Source: Heracleum sosnowskyi (Eukaryota; Streptophyta; Magnoliopsida; Apiales; Apiaceae). Taken from it: 64,000 bases of DNA. The DNA lies in contig CM061235.1 of the NCBI GenBank assembly GCA_030848705.1, forward strand, positions 128,758,228-128,822,227, read 5' to 3'. Numbering within the stretch: position 1 is the stretch's first letter; every line of letters begins with the position of its first letter. The translations under genes and the position numbers were made by a program. The notes under the pieces were generated by a model. That model was not told the DNA's origin. It was given only the letters and a program-made list of their open reading frames with translations, and searched no databases. Shown here in pieces: positions 10,932 through 22,190 of the stretch.

Positions 10932-11063
10932 TACTGTGAAATCATGGATTCTGCTTGTGATGTAGCTAATGAGATTGGACCACGTTATCTATGTTTGTAG
11001 TATTAGTGTTATATATACAATTTAAAGGTAAAGAGGTCTAGTGTTACTGATTTCACTTTGCAG

Positions 11064-11157
11064 GACTTACAAACAATCCTGAAACAAGGCTTTAAGTTGT
11101 GCCACTTCACGTTATCTATGCTTATGCGTCATGTGGCGGAAAAACTTTTAAAAGCAG
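11064..11157 (+). other. Unassigned exon-like segment in CACTA-2
   Basis: A 94-bp block has a TTTGCAG acceptor before it and a GTATGT donor after it. One frame is open (DLQTILKQGFKLCHFTLSML). I do not recognise the protein. A second gene-like patch follows at about 11460-11660 (CDLGDAAKKYKICMLQLRPC in one frame). Both could be exons captured by CACTA-2 or chance. Confidence 0.3.
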
Positions 11158-11914
11158 GTATGTAGTACTCTTTATGACTTGTGGAAACTTCTGCAATTTG
11201 CTAGAAACTTTCAGTTCTAAACTTTCAGTTAGTAACGGGGACATTTTTAATAGCCTTTGTCATGTTCAGAATATGTATAGAGTAAGTACAACTGAATATT
11301 GTAGTTCCAAAAGTAGAATTATTGCTTTAGTTAGCATTAGCTGATTCTACATGAACTATTGAATTGTATTATATGTTCGTGCTTTGAATAATAGTTGTAT
11401 TATCTTTTCTCTTAATGCAGTTGAATAGATGATATGAACAGACTACTTTTCTAGCTGGAAATTATAGAATATACATAGGTTCCTAAAGTTAGGAAGATTG
11501 CAAATTGTGACCTGGGAGATGCGGCTAAAAAATACAAGATCTGTATGCTGCAATTAAGACCATGTATGAATTACTAGAGAGGCCGGTAAGACACTTGCTG
11601 AGGATTTCTACTTGCAATTTGGAGAAGACCAACCAATACAATTTCTTGTCACTGTCACGTAGAGAATGATTGTATTGGAAAGAATTTATTGTTGTATTTG
11701 TAATTTAATTTATCTTTTTTTTCAAGTGTGTAACAAGATCGCACAAAATCTTTTTAATTTATTTTAATCAAATTTTTGATCAGATTTGTGTTATAATTTT
11801 ATTCTTGGTGTAGTGGTTGATGTTATATTTTATTGATGGTTGTATTAGTAATACATGTGGAGTAGCATAACAGGATTAAAAAAACAATATTTTTTTTAAA
11901 AAAAAGTAACTTTA

Positions 11915-12284
11915 GGCGTCTTATCAGAGGTGCGATGCAAATAACAAAGACTATAGGCGTCAGCGTTTTAATGAACCGACGCTATTGTAATGACTATATG
12001 CGTCGGCATTTTATACAACCGACGCTATTGTAAGGACTATATGCGTCGTTTTTCTGACAACCAACGCTTTTGTAAGGAGTATATGCGTCGGCATTTCAAA
12101 CACCGACGCTTTTGTACCATCATATGCGTCGGCATTTCATACAACCGATGTTGTTGTACTCCCATATGTGTCGCCTATTTAACTGACGCAAAAGGCCTAT
12201 AGCTATAGCGTCCCCTACATATACTACACCTTTTAACCGACGTTGTAGCACTTTTTGACTGACGCTATATGCCCTGTACTAGTG
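11915..12284. repeat. Right subterminal array of CACTA-2
   Basis: ATATGCGTCGGCATTT and CCGACGC motifs recur about every 40-50 bp from 11955 to 12265 and end at the terminus. They match the motif of the left array (3747-4130), which confirms the pairing of the two ends. Confidence 0.8.
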
Positions 12285-12496
12285 TTTAGTTATCGATGGA
12301 TGTAAAGTAAACTTGTCTTCTTCCTTGGGAAAACGAAAGTTTTCATACACTTGTAGTTAGATTATGGACAAACTGTAGGGTACTAATTCAGAGTCTAAAC
12401 TGTCAAAAAATATATAACAGGCATTAATATATTGAATTAGTAGATAAATAAAAGTGGTTAAAAAAGAAGCAAAACCATGCTACACGTTTTGCTTTT

Positions 12497-12738
12497 TGTT
12501 ACAAGCATATGTTTACTGAATCTTACTAAGAAAGCAACTGATTACATTGAAGAAGAAAATAAAAGTGATGATTACAATTAAGAACTCATCTCTCAGAATT
12601 TATAGTCATGAACATTTCTAACTAACTCTCTAACAAATTTTCCCGCCATCTTCTGTATTTGATTGTGCAAGCTGGTCATACTTGGCAGTACATCTGTCAG
12701 ATGAATTAGTTGTAGGCATAGTGTGAATATACTTAACA
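12497..12738 (-). repeat. 3' LTR of Copia-A
   Basis: On the minus strand it begins TGTTAAGTATATTCAC and ends CTTGTAACA. Just inside, at 12739-12747, the minus strand reads AAGGGGGGA, the polypurine tract. The last ~36 codons of the pol frame extend into this LTR. Confidence 0.92.
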
Positions 12739-14537
12739 TCCCCCCTTAAGTGAGGAGAGTGGAAGAAATTACACACTCCTAACTTGGAGAGAAGAAACCG
12801 CAGTTGATAGGAAGGCAATGATTTAGTGAACAAATTAACAGGTTGTTCAGTAGAAGGCAGATGATGAGTAACAACAATACTTTGCTTTACCTTTTGACGT
12901 ACAAGATGGCAGTCTATTTCAATGTGCTTTGTACGCTCATGAAACACTGAGTTGGAAGCAATGTGCAAGGCAGACTTATTGTCACAATAGAGAGAAACTG
13001 GAGCAACAGAGGGAGTATACAACTCTTTGCATAGAGATAGAAGCCAGGTAATCTCACAACAGGAGTCAGCCATGGCCCTGTACTCAGCTTCAGCTGAGGA
13101 TATGGACACAGTAGGTTGTGTTTTGCACTTCCAGGAGATGAGAGAATTACCCAGAGTAACATAGAATCCAGTAATAGACTGTCTAGACTTTTTACAGCTT
13201 CCCCAGTCTGCATTAGTGAAGACTTTGAAAGTAAACCCTGAAGAGCTGGACAACAAAATACCTTGGCCACAGGTATGCTTGATATATTTAACCAGTTTAA
13301 GTGCTGCCAACCAATGCACTTCCTGAGGTTTATGCATGAATTGAGCTAGAATATGCACAGAGTAAGATAAATCAGGCCTAGAAATTGTCAAGTATATAAG
13401 TCTGCCAATTAACCTTCTGTATGCTGAGATATCTGTCAAAAAAGGAGAATCAGATTCAGTTGTCAAGTAATGATGTTGATCTAGTAGAACCAGGATAGGC
13501 TTGGCATCCAAATATCCCACATCTCTAAGAATATCCTTAGTATATTTGTTCTGATGAATATAGATACCAGTAGAAGACCTCTCAATCTCAATGCCTACGA
13601 AATATTTCAAAGGTCCTAAAATTTTAATTTTGAATTTGCTGGCCATAAAAGAGTTAACCTGATCAATCAGTCCCTTGTCATTTCCTGTGAGAACCATGTC
13701 ATGCACATAGACAAGTAGAATCACAATTTTGGACCCTTGTTTAAACACAAATAAACAGGAATCACTGCATGTTTGAACAAAACCAAATTCCAGTAAAGCC
13801 TTAGATAAGGTGTCAAACCATTCCCTTGGAGCTTGTCTCAAGCCATAGAGGGGCTTAATGAGTTTACAGACTAGATGAGCATTAGGGTACTGGAGAAGAA
13901 TATCTGCAGGTACCTGATACCCTTGAGGTATTTCCATGAAAACTTTCTCATGTAAAGAACCATGCAGAAAAGCATTTCTGACATCTAATTGAATAATATC
14001 CCAATTTTGCATAGCTGCTAAAGCAAGTATAACTCTGAATGTAGTCATTTTTGCCACAGGGGCAAAGGTATCAAAAAAATCTAGGCCTTCAGTTTGTGTA
14101 AAGCCCTTGGCCACTAGTCTAGCCTTATATCTATCTACTTGACCAGATGGTAAGTATTTGACTTTATATAGCCACTTGCAACTGACTACCTTCTTATGAG
14201 GTGGTAAATGAACAATCTACCATGTATTATTGGCTTCCAAAGCAGCTAATTCAGTATCCATAGCAACACACCATTCAGCTGATGTAATTGCTTGTTTATA
14301 TGTGGTTGGTTCTGCAATCATAAGAGAGGATGCAGAAAAGGGATATGCAGCTACAATGTTAGCAAAACTAGAAGGAAGACCTGTATAGTCACTGAATTTC
14401 TGAGGAACATGTCTAGTTCTTTGAGGTCTTGTAGAAATTAATGGAACAGAAGAAGTAGAAATGGGAGATTGTGTTTGAGATGTATCAGAAGTAGCAGGTG
14501 ATGAAATGGTAGGATCAGAAGGACTAGTAGAGTACAA
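12630..14537 (-). pseudogene. Copia-A reverse transcriptase and RNase H
   Basis: The frame 12630-14114 holds the copia reverse transcriptase (KMTTFRVILALAAMQNWDII, LDVRNAFLHG, LIKPLYGLRQAPREWFD) and then RNase H (NADWGSCKKSRQSITGFYVT, SSAEAEYRAMADSCCEITWL, HERTKHIEIDCHLVRQKV). The catalytic box reads VYVHDMVLTG where the family has YVDD, so one of the two metal-binding aspartates is replaced by His. Upstream, 14217-14537 is the linker before the polymerase, and an in-frame TAG follows NNTW at 14217. Both lesions mean no active enzyme. RNA copying would normally take place in cytoplasmic particles. Confidence 0.9.
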
Positions 14538-14554
14538 ATCAGGATCAACAGGTG

Positions 14555-14656
14555 AAGTTGAATAAGAAGACTGTAATGGATAAGCAGTAATAGGATCAGT
14601 AGCAAGAAAGAATTAGGAGTAGTTGAATAAGAAGACTGTAATGGATAAGCAGTAAT
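14555..14656 (-). repeat. Local duplication with deletion in Copia-A
   Basis: A ~37-bp phrase starting AGTTGAATAAGAAGACTGTA occurs at about 14555 and again at 14618. It lies at the joint between integrase and polymerase, where a stretch of the usual integrase tail is missing. This fits a deletion mediated by short repeats. Confidence 0.65.
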
Positions 14657-15720
14657 TAGAATAGTATGATTTTTTATGGAAAAGAATTTCATAAGGTAAA
14701 CATCCTTGAAGAAGTGGTGTAGGGGTTCTGTTTATAAGAAAGCAAGCAGTTAGCACACAGTCACCCCATAAAGATAGAGGTAAATGTGCATGAAACCTTA
14801 ATGCTCTAGCTACATTAAGAAGATGTCTATGTTTTCTTTCTACCAAACCATTCTGCTGAGGAGAGTAGACACATGTAGTCTGATGAACTATACCAAAAGT
14901 AGTACAAAGAGAGTGAACTTTTTGATTTACAAACTCGGTTCCATTGTCAGATCTAAAGTTTTTAATAGTGACATTAAACTGAGTTTGAACATAAATGACA
15001 AAATCACTGAGAATAGAAGAAACAGATGATTTATCTGAAAGTAAAAATAACCAAGAAGCTCTTGATTTGTCATCCACTATGGTTTAAAAATAGGTACAAT
15101 TTCCATGAGTTTTGATCCTATAAGGACCACACAAATCCATATGAACAAGTTCAAAGATGGTAGAACTGGTAGAGTCACTAACTGGAAATGGTTTTCTAAT
15201 TTGTTTGGATAGATGACAGCTATCACACTCAGAAGACATAGAATTTTTACAATCAAAAGGAAACAATCGTAAAACAGAATGTGGTACATGACCAGTTCTA
15301 GCATGCCAAAGTTCAGTGAGAGAGACTTGAGAAGACACAGAAGCAGCAGAAGAAATAGATGCAGAATTTGCTGAAGAGACCAAATCTGAAGTGTTGAGAA
15401 TGTATAGACCATTGACTGTTCTACCAATCTCGAGGGCCCTCATCAATGTAGGGGCCTGAAGTAAAAATTTGTTATCATGAAAAAACACAGAAGAATTACT
15501 ATTACATAGTAATTTTGAAATGGATAACAAATTGTATTGAAAGTTAGGTACACACAGAACATTATGCAATGTTAAGTATGAATTTAGAACTATAGTTCCC
15601 ATATGTGTGACTTCAGTAGACGCACCATTTGGAAGATGAAGACGTGAATGACATGGAACATAATGTTGTAAAAGATGAGCAAAAGGTGTCACATGATCTG
15701 TGGCACCTGTATCAATTATC
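14613..15720 (-). pseudogene. Copia-A integrase and protease end
   Basis: 15084-15720 carries the protease site DTGATDH (next to the solo LTR) and the gag-pre-integrase zinc region (LWHARTGHVPHSVL, CDSCHLSKQ). 14613-15077 carries the integrase core (MDDKSRASWLFLL, IKNFRSDNGTEF, YSPQQNGLVERKHRH). A stop at 15077-15084 with a shift of frame separates the two parts, and the frame ends early in the duplicated region. The integrase would join the cDNA ends to host DNA. This copy is broken. Confidence 0.88.
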
Positions 15721-15722
15721 CA

Positions 15723-16201
15723 TGTTGGAAAATGATGATTTAATGAATGCGTCAGGATTGGATAGCATCAGTACTTGGAGCATCAAGAGCTGACGTCTGA
15801 TGATGTCATCATCAGTGGCAGGACAAGTCAAAAGATATTGATTGATACTATTCCGTGATTTCAGGAAAGGATTGATTTGTAGAAGATATACTTCATCGAA
15901 GCTGTTACAGAAGATAAGCGACAAGAAGATCAATCTAATTTAATGTAGATTATCTAATGTAACAGAATGTGTAGCTGTGTGCATATATAAACACAGGATA
16001 GGTTTTACGAGAGTAATAGCTTACACAAGTATCTTTGTAAACCTAGCAGCTCTTAAGAACTCATAGTTTCTTGAGAGAGTTTGTATCAGTTTTTATAAAG
16101 GTTAATAAAAGCTGATATTGATTGTTTTATATTTGTTTATTCGATTATTTCATACGATTACATTCAACCCCCCTTCTATAATCGATATCTACGACCTAAC
16201 A
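15723..16201 (-). repeat. Solo LTR inserted in Copia-A protease
   Basis: A 479-bp unit that on the minus strand begins TGTTAGGTCGTAGATATCG and ends TTTTCCAACA is flanked by ATCCA on both sides (15718-15722 and 16202-16206). The host protease frame resumes across it (DEWI before, DTGATDH after). There is only one LTR and no internal region, so it is a solo LTR left by recombination. The GGGGGGTTGAATGTAATCG phrase near its start is common in plant copia LTRs. Confidence 0.88.
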
Positions 16202-16206
16202 ATCCA

Positions 16207-16497
16207 CTCATCAATAGAATATGAAACAGTAGCAACAAGACTAGCAAAGTGAAGCATAGTACCTGCAAACTGAGTGTTGTTGACACTGGAATATGGACTT
16301 GCATTAGCTTGACTAGTAGAAACTCTAGAGTGACCAGAATTTGCCCTGAGAGTTTGTTGAAGCATCTGCAAAATTTGTTTACACCGAACCTCAGTAAAAT
16401 TTGAAGAAGTATCACCAGAGGAAGTGGTAGAATCCAATTTTGGATTTGAGATCACAGTCATATCAGTTTTGTCATCACTCTATACTTGAGCTGTGAT
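16207..16497 (-). pseudogene. Copia-A gag C-terminus / protease leader
   Basis: The frame reads TVISNPKLDSTTSSGDTSSN and KQILQMLQQTLRAN, then SYSIDEWI just before the solo LTR. This is the low-complexity linker between the zinc knuckle and the protease. An in-frame TAG sits upstream near 16484. It is the part of Copia-A left of the Copia-B insertion. Confidence 0.7.
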
Positions 16498-16502
16498 CAC
16501 AC

Positions 16503-16852
16503 TGTTGAGTATACAACAACGAAAGAAAAACCCAAAGCGAATAAACAAGAACAAGAAAATAAACGACAATCACACAAGACAAAGATTTACGTGGTTCGGA
16601 AATTCCTACTCCACAAACCGCACTAATTTTGTATTGATCTCTTACAACTATGTTGTGTTCTGTTGTGTTCTGATGTGTTGGTGTTTTACAATTACATTAG
16701 ACTATTTATAAGAGAAAAAACTGGGCCTAAAACTAATCAGAGTCTAATTCTGAAATTCTGAAATTACTAACTCTAATTAGAATTCAGATCTGGAAATTCT
16801 AACTCAAATCAGAAACCAATTCTGAAACCTGTTAGACTCCACAAACCCAACA
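16503..16852 (-). repeat. 3' LTR of Copia-B
   Basis: On the minus strand it begins TGTTGGGTTTGTGGAGTC and ends ACTCAACA. The polypurine tract (CAAGTGGGAGAT) lies just inside at about 16853-16865. Confidence 0.92.
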
Positions 16853-16953
16853 ATCTCCCACTTGGAGTCTGACCACATCTTCTCTTCACTCTTATAAATC
16901 TAGTAACACCCAAAACTTCGATCAATCTAACTAGTGCAGCGCCTTCTCATCAA

Positions 16954-18360
16954 TCAATTCTGAAGGCCAGTTGAAGCTATGCAAAGCTTCAACTTTTCAT
17001 TGGTAACCACCTTAGTCAACATATCTGCAGGATTCTTTGAACCAAGGATTTTCTTCAAGGACAAAGTACCATTGCTAATCAACTCCCTCGTAAAGTGATA
17101 TCTCAGCTGAATATGCTTCGTCCTAGCATGAAACACATGATTTTTCGCAAGATGAATGGCACTTTGACTATCGCTATACAAAGCACTGTCTGCCTGTTTC
17201 TTGCCCAACTCTTCAAGAAAATTCTTCAACCAAATCATCTCCTTGCCAGCTTCAGAGATAGCCATATATTCTGCTTCTGTGGTTGAAAGAGCAACACTCT
17301 TTTGAAGTCGAGACATCCAACTAATTGTTGTGCCACCCAAAGTGAAAATATATCCCGTAGTACTTTTTCTTGTATCCAAGCATCCACCCAAATCTGCATC
17401 AGAGAACCCTTCCAAGATAACATCTTTCTTACTGAAACATAATGCAAACTTGGATGTGCCTTTCAAGTAGCGTAACAACCACTTGACTGCTTCCCAATGC
17501 TCTTTTCCTGGATTAGACATGAACCTGCTAACAACTCCCACTGCATGAGCAATGTCTGGCCTTGTACACACCATAGCATACATCAAACTGCCAACTGCAG
17601 ATGCACACAAAACTTTAGCCATATCTTTCTTGCCTTCATCCGTTTTAGGTGACTGCTTCTTCGTGAGATTGAAGTGAGTTGCCAACGGTGTACTTCTGGT
17701 CTTCGCATCCTGGACACTGAATTTCTTCAATAATTTCTCAATATACTTCTCTTGAGATAATTTCAAAGTACCTTCAGATCTATCCCTTATGATGCTCATA
17801 CCAAGTATCTGTTTTGCTGCACCCATATCCTTCATCTCAAACTCTTCAGACATCTGTCTCTTTAGCCTGTTGATTTCTCTCATGTTTGATCCTGCTATCA
17901 ACATGTCATCAACATACAACAACAATATGATATACGATGAATCAAACTGTTTAAAGTAACAACAATGATCCATAGCACTCCTCGTGTACCCATTCTTCAT
18001 CATAAAGCTGTCAAACTTCAAGTACCATTGTCTTGGTGCTTGTTTCAAACCATAAAAGCTTTTTATAAGCTTGCAAACCAAGTTTTCTTTTCCAGCTACC
18101 TGAAATCCCTCTGGCTGAACCATGTAGATGTCTTCCTCAAGATCACCATGTAAGAAAGCGGTCTTAACATCTAGTTGCTCTAGATGTAACTCCTCTGCAG
18201 CCACAATGCTTAGCACAAATCTAATAGTAGTCATCTTAACAACCGGAGAAAATATATCAGTATGGTCAATACCCTTTTTCTGTTGATATCCTTTTTGGCT
18301 ACTAACCTTGCCTTGTACCTTTTGCTGCCATCTAGTTCTTCTTTGATCTTGAACACCCAC
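16954..18360 (-). pseudogene. Copia-B reverse transcriptase and RNase H
   Basis: The frame contains the copia polymerase (SPVVKMTTIRFVLSIVAAEE, LDVKTAFLHGDLEEDIYMVQ, CKLIKSFYGLKQAPRQWYLK, catalytic LLLYVDDMLIAG). RNase H follows (SDADLGGCLDTRKSTTGYIF, STTEAEYMAISEAGKEMIWL, HARTKHIQLRYHFTRELI). YVDD is intact. The upstream integrase frame enters at about 18290 through a run of five T's (plus strand, 18292-18296) where the frames do not match, so an indel there separates polymerase from integrase. Confidence 0.92.
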
Positions 18361-19478
18361 TTATTCAGTAAAGCCTTCTTTCCTGCTGGTAATTCTGTTA
18401 AAGACCAAGTCTCATTCTTCTCAAGAGAATTCATCTCTTCTTCCATGGCTGATTTCCATTTAACTGAATCATCCACCTGAACTGCCTCTGAATAACACTG
18501 AGGCTCTCCGTCCTCGGTCAATAACATGTAATATGCTGAAGGAGAAAATCTTTGTGGCAGCCTCACAGTTCTTCTAGATCTTCTTACCTCAGCCTGTGGA
18601 GTAACTGAACATCTCTCATCAGCATTCCCAGAACTCCCACTATTTCCTGCAAGATCTTCTTCACTAATATCTTCAAGCACTGCTTTCTCTTTTTCAGATT
18701 GTTCCTTTGTAAACTCAGAATCGACTGCAAGCTTATCCTTGTTCACCGCATTTTCATTAAAAGTAACATCTCTACTTCTAACGACCTTCTTCGTTGGTTC
18801 ATCCCAGAAACGGTAACCCATATCATCTGAGCCATAACTAATGAAGATACACTTCTTTGCTTTCGGATCAAGCTTGTCTCTGTCTGAATCTTTAACACGC
18901 ACATAAGAAACACAACCAAAAACTCGCAAGTGTGAAAGATTTACCTCTTTTTTCTGCCACTCTTCTTCAGGAATCTTGAACCCCAAAGGAACTGAAGGTT
19001 CTCTGTTTATCAGATACGCTGATGTGCTAACTGCATCTGCCCAAAAAGTCTTCCACAACCCTACATGTAACCTCATACTCTTGGCCCTCTCATTCAAGGT
19101 TCTATTCATGCGCTCTGCAACACCATTCTTCCGCGGTGTCTCTGGAATAGTTTTAATCATTCTAATCCCGTACTCTGTGCAATAGCTTTTAAACTCATCA
19201 CTACTATACTCACCACCATTATCTGACATCAAACTCTTAACCTTCAAACTAGTCTGAGTTTCAACTTCAATCCTCCACTTCTTGAAAGTATCAAACACAT
19301 CTGATTTTTTCTTCAAAAAATAAATCCATACCTTTCTAGTGGAATCATCAATGAAAGTGACATAGTAGAGAGATCCTCCCAACGACGCAATTGTTGTTGG
19401 ACCATATACATCTGTATGAACTAGCTCTAACTTCTTAGCCTTCGGGGTCCTCCCTGATTTTGCAAAAGTAACTCGTTT
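18290..19478 (-). pseudogene. Copia-B integrase
   Basis: The frame (19382 downward) carries the integrase core: LYYVTFIDDSTRKVWIYFLK, VKSLMSDNGGEYSSDEFKSY and TPRKNGVAERMNRTLNER, with the D, D and E of the catalytic triad. It is followed by the GCVSYVRV and KCIFISYG C-terminal motifs and an acidic linker before the polymerase. Upstream the sequence joins the gag-pre-integrase part but for an in-frame TAG at 19479-19481 after VLGK. Confidence 0.9.
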
Positions 19479-20240
19479 CTACTTTCCAAGAACACATGGC
19501 TCACAGAACCCAACTTCCACATTCTTCATCTCTGGAATCTTCCCCTTTGAAGTTAACAGCTTCATACCCTTTTCACTCATATGACCAAGTATTTGGTGCC
19601 ACAAAGTTGAAGACCCAATCTCATCAACAACTGCATTTGCTTCATAGCTAGATTGTTCAACTATGTACAAAGTCCCCTTCTTCTCTCCACGAGCAACAAC
19701 TAGATTCCCATTTATAACCTTCCACTGTCTGTTTCCGAAAGAAACTCGATACCCTTCCATATCTAACTGACCCACAGATATCAACATCTTCTTAAGTCCG
19801 GGAATGTACCTTACATCTTTCAACGTCCAGCTAGTCCCCAAAGAGGTCTTGAGATTAATATCTCCCATGCCCGCAATATCCAAAGTCTCATCATCATCAA
19901 GACGGAATTTACCAAAATTTCCAAGTTTGAAATTTAACATCAAATCCTTGCAAGGGGTCGCATGGAATGATGCACCAGAATCCATAACCCATGATTCAAC
20001 CGAACATTCAACACAACAAATCAAAGCATCGTCGCTCACCACTTCTTCAATTACATTAGCTGAATTATCCTCTTTCTTTTTTCCTTTAGGAGCTGCCGGA
20101 GCCGTACACTGATTTCTGAAGTGACCCTTATTCTAACAATTCCAACAAACAATCTCCTTGCGATCTTTGGATTGTCCTCTTTTCTGTGACTTCGATCTAC
20201 TACGCCCCTGATTCTGCCCCATCTCGGACTTTCTGCCTCT
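19479..20240 (-). pseudogene. Copia-B zinc knuckle, protease and gag-pre-integrase
   Basis: From 20240 down the frame has the basic RGRKSEMGQNQGRSRSKSQK stretch and a zinc knuckle CWNC..KGHFRNQC. Inside the knuckle, at about 20133, a TAG replaces one residue. Then come the protease motif (SWVMDSGASFHATP) and the gag-pre-integrase HHCC part (STLWHQILGHMSEKGMKL, GFCEPCVLGK). CACTA-4 interrupts the gag frame immediately upstream of 20240. Confidence 0.88.
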
Positions 20241-20254
20241 CACTACACCAAAAA

Positions 20255-20690
20255 TGACCTATTGCAACCTCACAAAAGTGTATTGTTAGACCCCAAAAAT
20301 GTTACAGTAGATGTTTATGTAACGCTTTGGCCAAAATTCGGCGTTACATTTACTGGCGTTGCCTATGGTCACTATTGCAACATTATGTCCACTTATTGCA
20401 ACACATTTCTTAATATTACAATAGCACTTTTTTGTAACACTTTGATCTGTTTTAGTAACATTTTTAAGGTGTTACAATAGACTAATGCAACACCTTCTTG
20501 CAACATCTATTGAATAAAAATGTTACAATGTAAGTTCATTGTAACACTTTAATGCAACATTTTGATGCCTTTTGCAATACATTAAGGTTTTTTTGCAACT
20601 ATTATCTGCAACATTTTTATCCATATTGTAATATTTTTTAGTATTACTGGAAACACTTACTTGCAACACTTTTTATGAATCCAGATTACA
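20255..20690. repeat. Left subterminal repeats of CACTA-4
   Basis: Many copies of (T/G)GCAACA(C/T)(T/A)TT and TGTTACA(A/G)T occur in both orientations at 20-50-bp spacing. A matching set occurs at the right end, about 24770-24960. Confidence 0.75.
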
Positions 20691-21064
20691 ATGTCCTGTT
20701 TGAAACTTAAATATACCATGCACAAAAGCATATACCAAACAAAAAAAGACATTTCAACTTTCCCAAATGGCAAATCCAGCAATACACATGATAATAAACC
20801 ACATACTAAATCAACTTTTATCACAATATCATCTAATATGTAAGTCGAAACACATGTCGACTTACACCACAATACTACATTAAACTTGGTCTTTCATGTC
20901 AAAATACAAACATGTGAATCAATGTAGTCCCTTGGCTAACTACTATACCTACGACTAACTGATCTACAGAGGTTAAAGGGTAATACTATGTGTTGTATTC
21001 AAAATATATAACCATTGCACATCTGAATCAATGTAGTCTCTCCACTAACGTTATGCGGCTACCA
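20691..21064. other. Non-coding part of CACTA-4
   Basis: AT-rich sequence with no recognised exon. Two phrases containing AATCAATGTAGTC(C/T)C (near 20917 and 21026) repeat. On the minus strand it would be the 3' flank of the SAP30-like fragment, so it may be captured 3'-UTR. Confidence 0.4.
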
Positions 21065-21262
21065 CTAGCTAATTTTGACTCTCTTGGCTGCTTGTATAAA
21101 TTCCACAATCCCTTGGACCTCGTCAACATGCTGCATTGAATAAATAATATATTTAGTAAAGAAAACTTTAACATTTGCTTATATAAATGTGAAATGAGAA
21201 ACCTGTGAAGCAAAATACTGTTGAACAGCATCAAACAACTACTCCTTCGAAGGATTACAACT
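21065..21262 (-). pseudogene. SAP30-like (HDAC complex subunit) 3' exons, captured
   Basis: The upstream exon (ending 21203 at a GT donor) reads NPSKE, then an in-frame TAG, then LFDAVQQYFASQ. The last exon (21065-21130, after an ATGCAG acceptor) reads HVDEVQGIVEFIQAAKRVKI followed by its stop. Exon phases match. The pattern of a Q-rich helix and a VDEVQ...F..AAKR tail resembles the Sin3-binding C-terminus of SAP30-like proteins, which link histone deacetylases to Sin3 in the nucleus. The family call is from memory and moderately sure. That it is a captured gene 3' end is better supported. Confidence 0.55.
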
Positions 21263-21540
21263 TACGCTTCCCTATAAACCGAGATATATAGAAAGTGGCC
21301 GAGTTTAAAAATTACTAGTGACAAAATAATAGCAGCAAAGAGAATTAACACAAAGGAGATGGTAATGCATCATGTAAATTGACCTTTACATGATGCAGTT
21401 TACATGTTAATAAATGAAAGCAGGTAGACTTTCATGTATCGCTTCATCGCATCCTAAAGGTCATCTACAGGACTTATCGACATTATACAAACAGGCAAAA
21501 TATGTCAAAAGGAGAGCAAATATTTAGAGAGATATCTCAC

Positions 21541-21617
21541 AGACTTTCCTGTTTGAGTAGCACATGCCGCAAGAAATGCAGTAGTACCAGTGCAAATAGC
21601 ATAGTCCTTTGGTAACC
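21541..21617 (-). other. Unassigned captured exon in CACTA-4
   Basis: A 77-bp block on the minus strand has a TTTCTTCCAG acceptor and a GTGAGA donor. Two frames are open (GLPKDYAICTGTTAFLAACA, and GYQRTMLFALVLLHFLRHVL). I do not recognise either. It lies between the SKS and SAP30-like fragments and may belong to another captured gene. Confidence 0.35.
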
Positions 21618-22190
21618 CTGGAAGAAAAGAAGGCATGAAGTTCAAACGTCTGAAAATCTGCCAGTAAAAGGTTGATATGCAACATAAGTAGGATTTGAGG
21701 ACATATTATTATTATAATAATATAACTCGATTGCAATTTCTTATTGATTATGACCCTTTTTTTCTCCACTTTCATTTCTCTCATCTTATCCCTACACCTT
21801 CTCTTCTTATCCCTACACCTTCTCTGCCTAGAGACCAACACAAACTATTCTATAAAGTGGCTAATGAACTGAACCTGGACCGTGTGAGTTCTCCAGGGAT
21901 TATCTCTTTTTGATGAAAGAACTGTAAAACAGAAGCAAGTATTTGATACTCAAGAAAATTGTCTGTCTGATTAACATCAACTGTGTAAATTCATTTCTAT
22001 TATCTTTATTCACTAACTCCCTAACTGGTTCATTGCTTAAAACGCAGACTAAAAGTTTAGCCATACACTGTACAGTGTGCGTACGTCTAACATACTAACT
22101 CTAGACAGTTTGAACATATCCTAAGAAGATGCTACCTTTCAAGAATAAGGGAAAAAAAATAAGTGTAGACAAGCCATATGTATTTTTCAC

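Larger units (their letters stand above)
3729..12284. mobile_element. CACTA-2: CACTA transposon, no transposase seen
   Basis: The left end reads CACTGGTACAGAAATG (3729) and the right end is the complement of CACTAGTACAGGGCAT (12284). TTT flanks both sides (3726-3728 and 12285-12287), the 3-bp duplication expected of this superfamily. Both ends carry matching arrays of GCGTCGG...CCGACGC motifs. Without the nested CACTA-3 it is about 5.1 kb. I see no transposase, so it is non-autonomous. It contains a truncated LINE, diverged tandem repeats and promoter-like and exon-like stretches. Confidence 0.85.
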
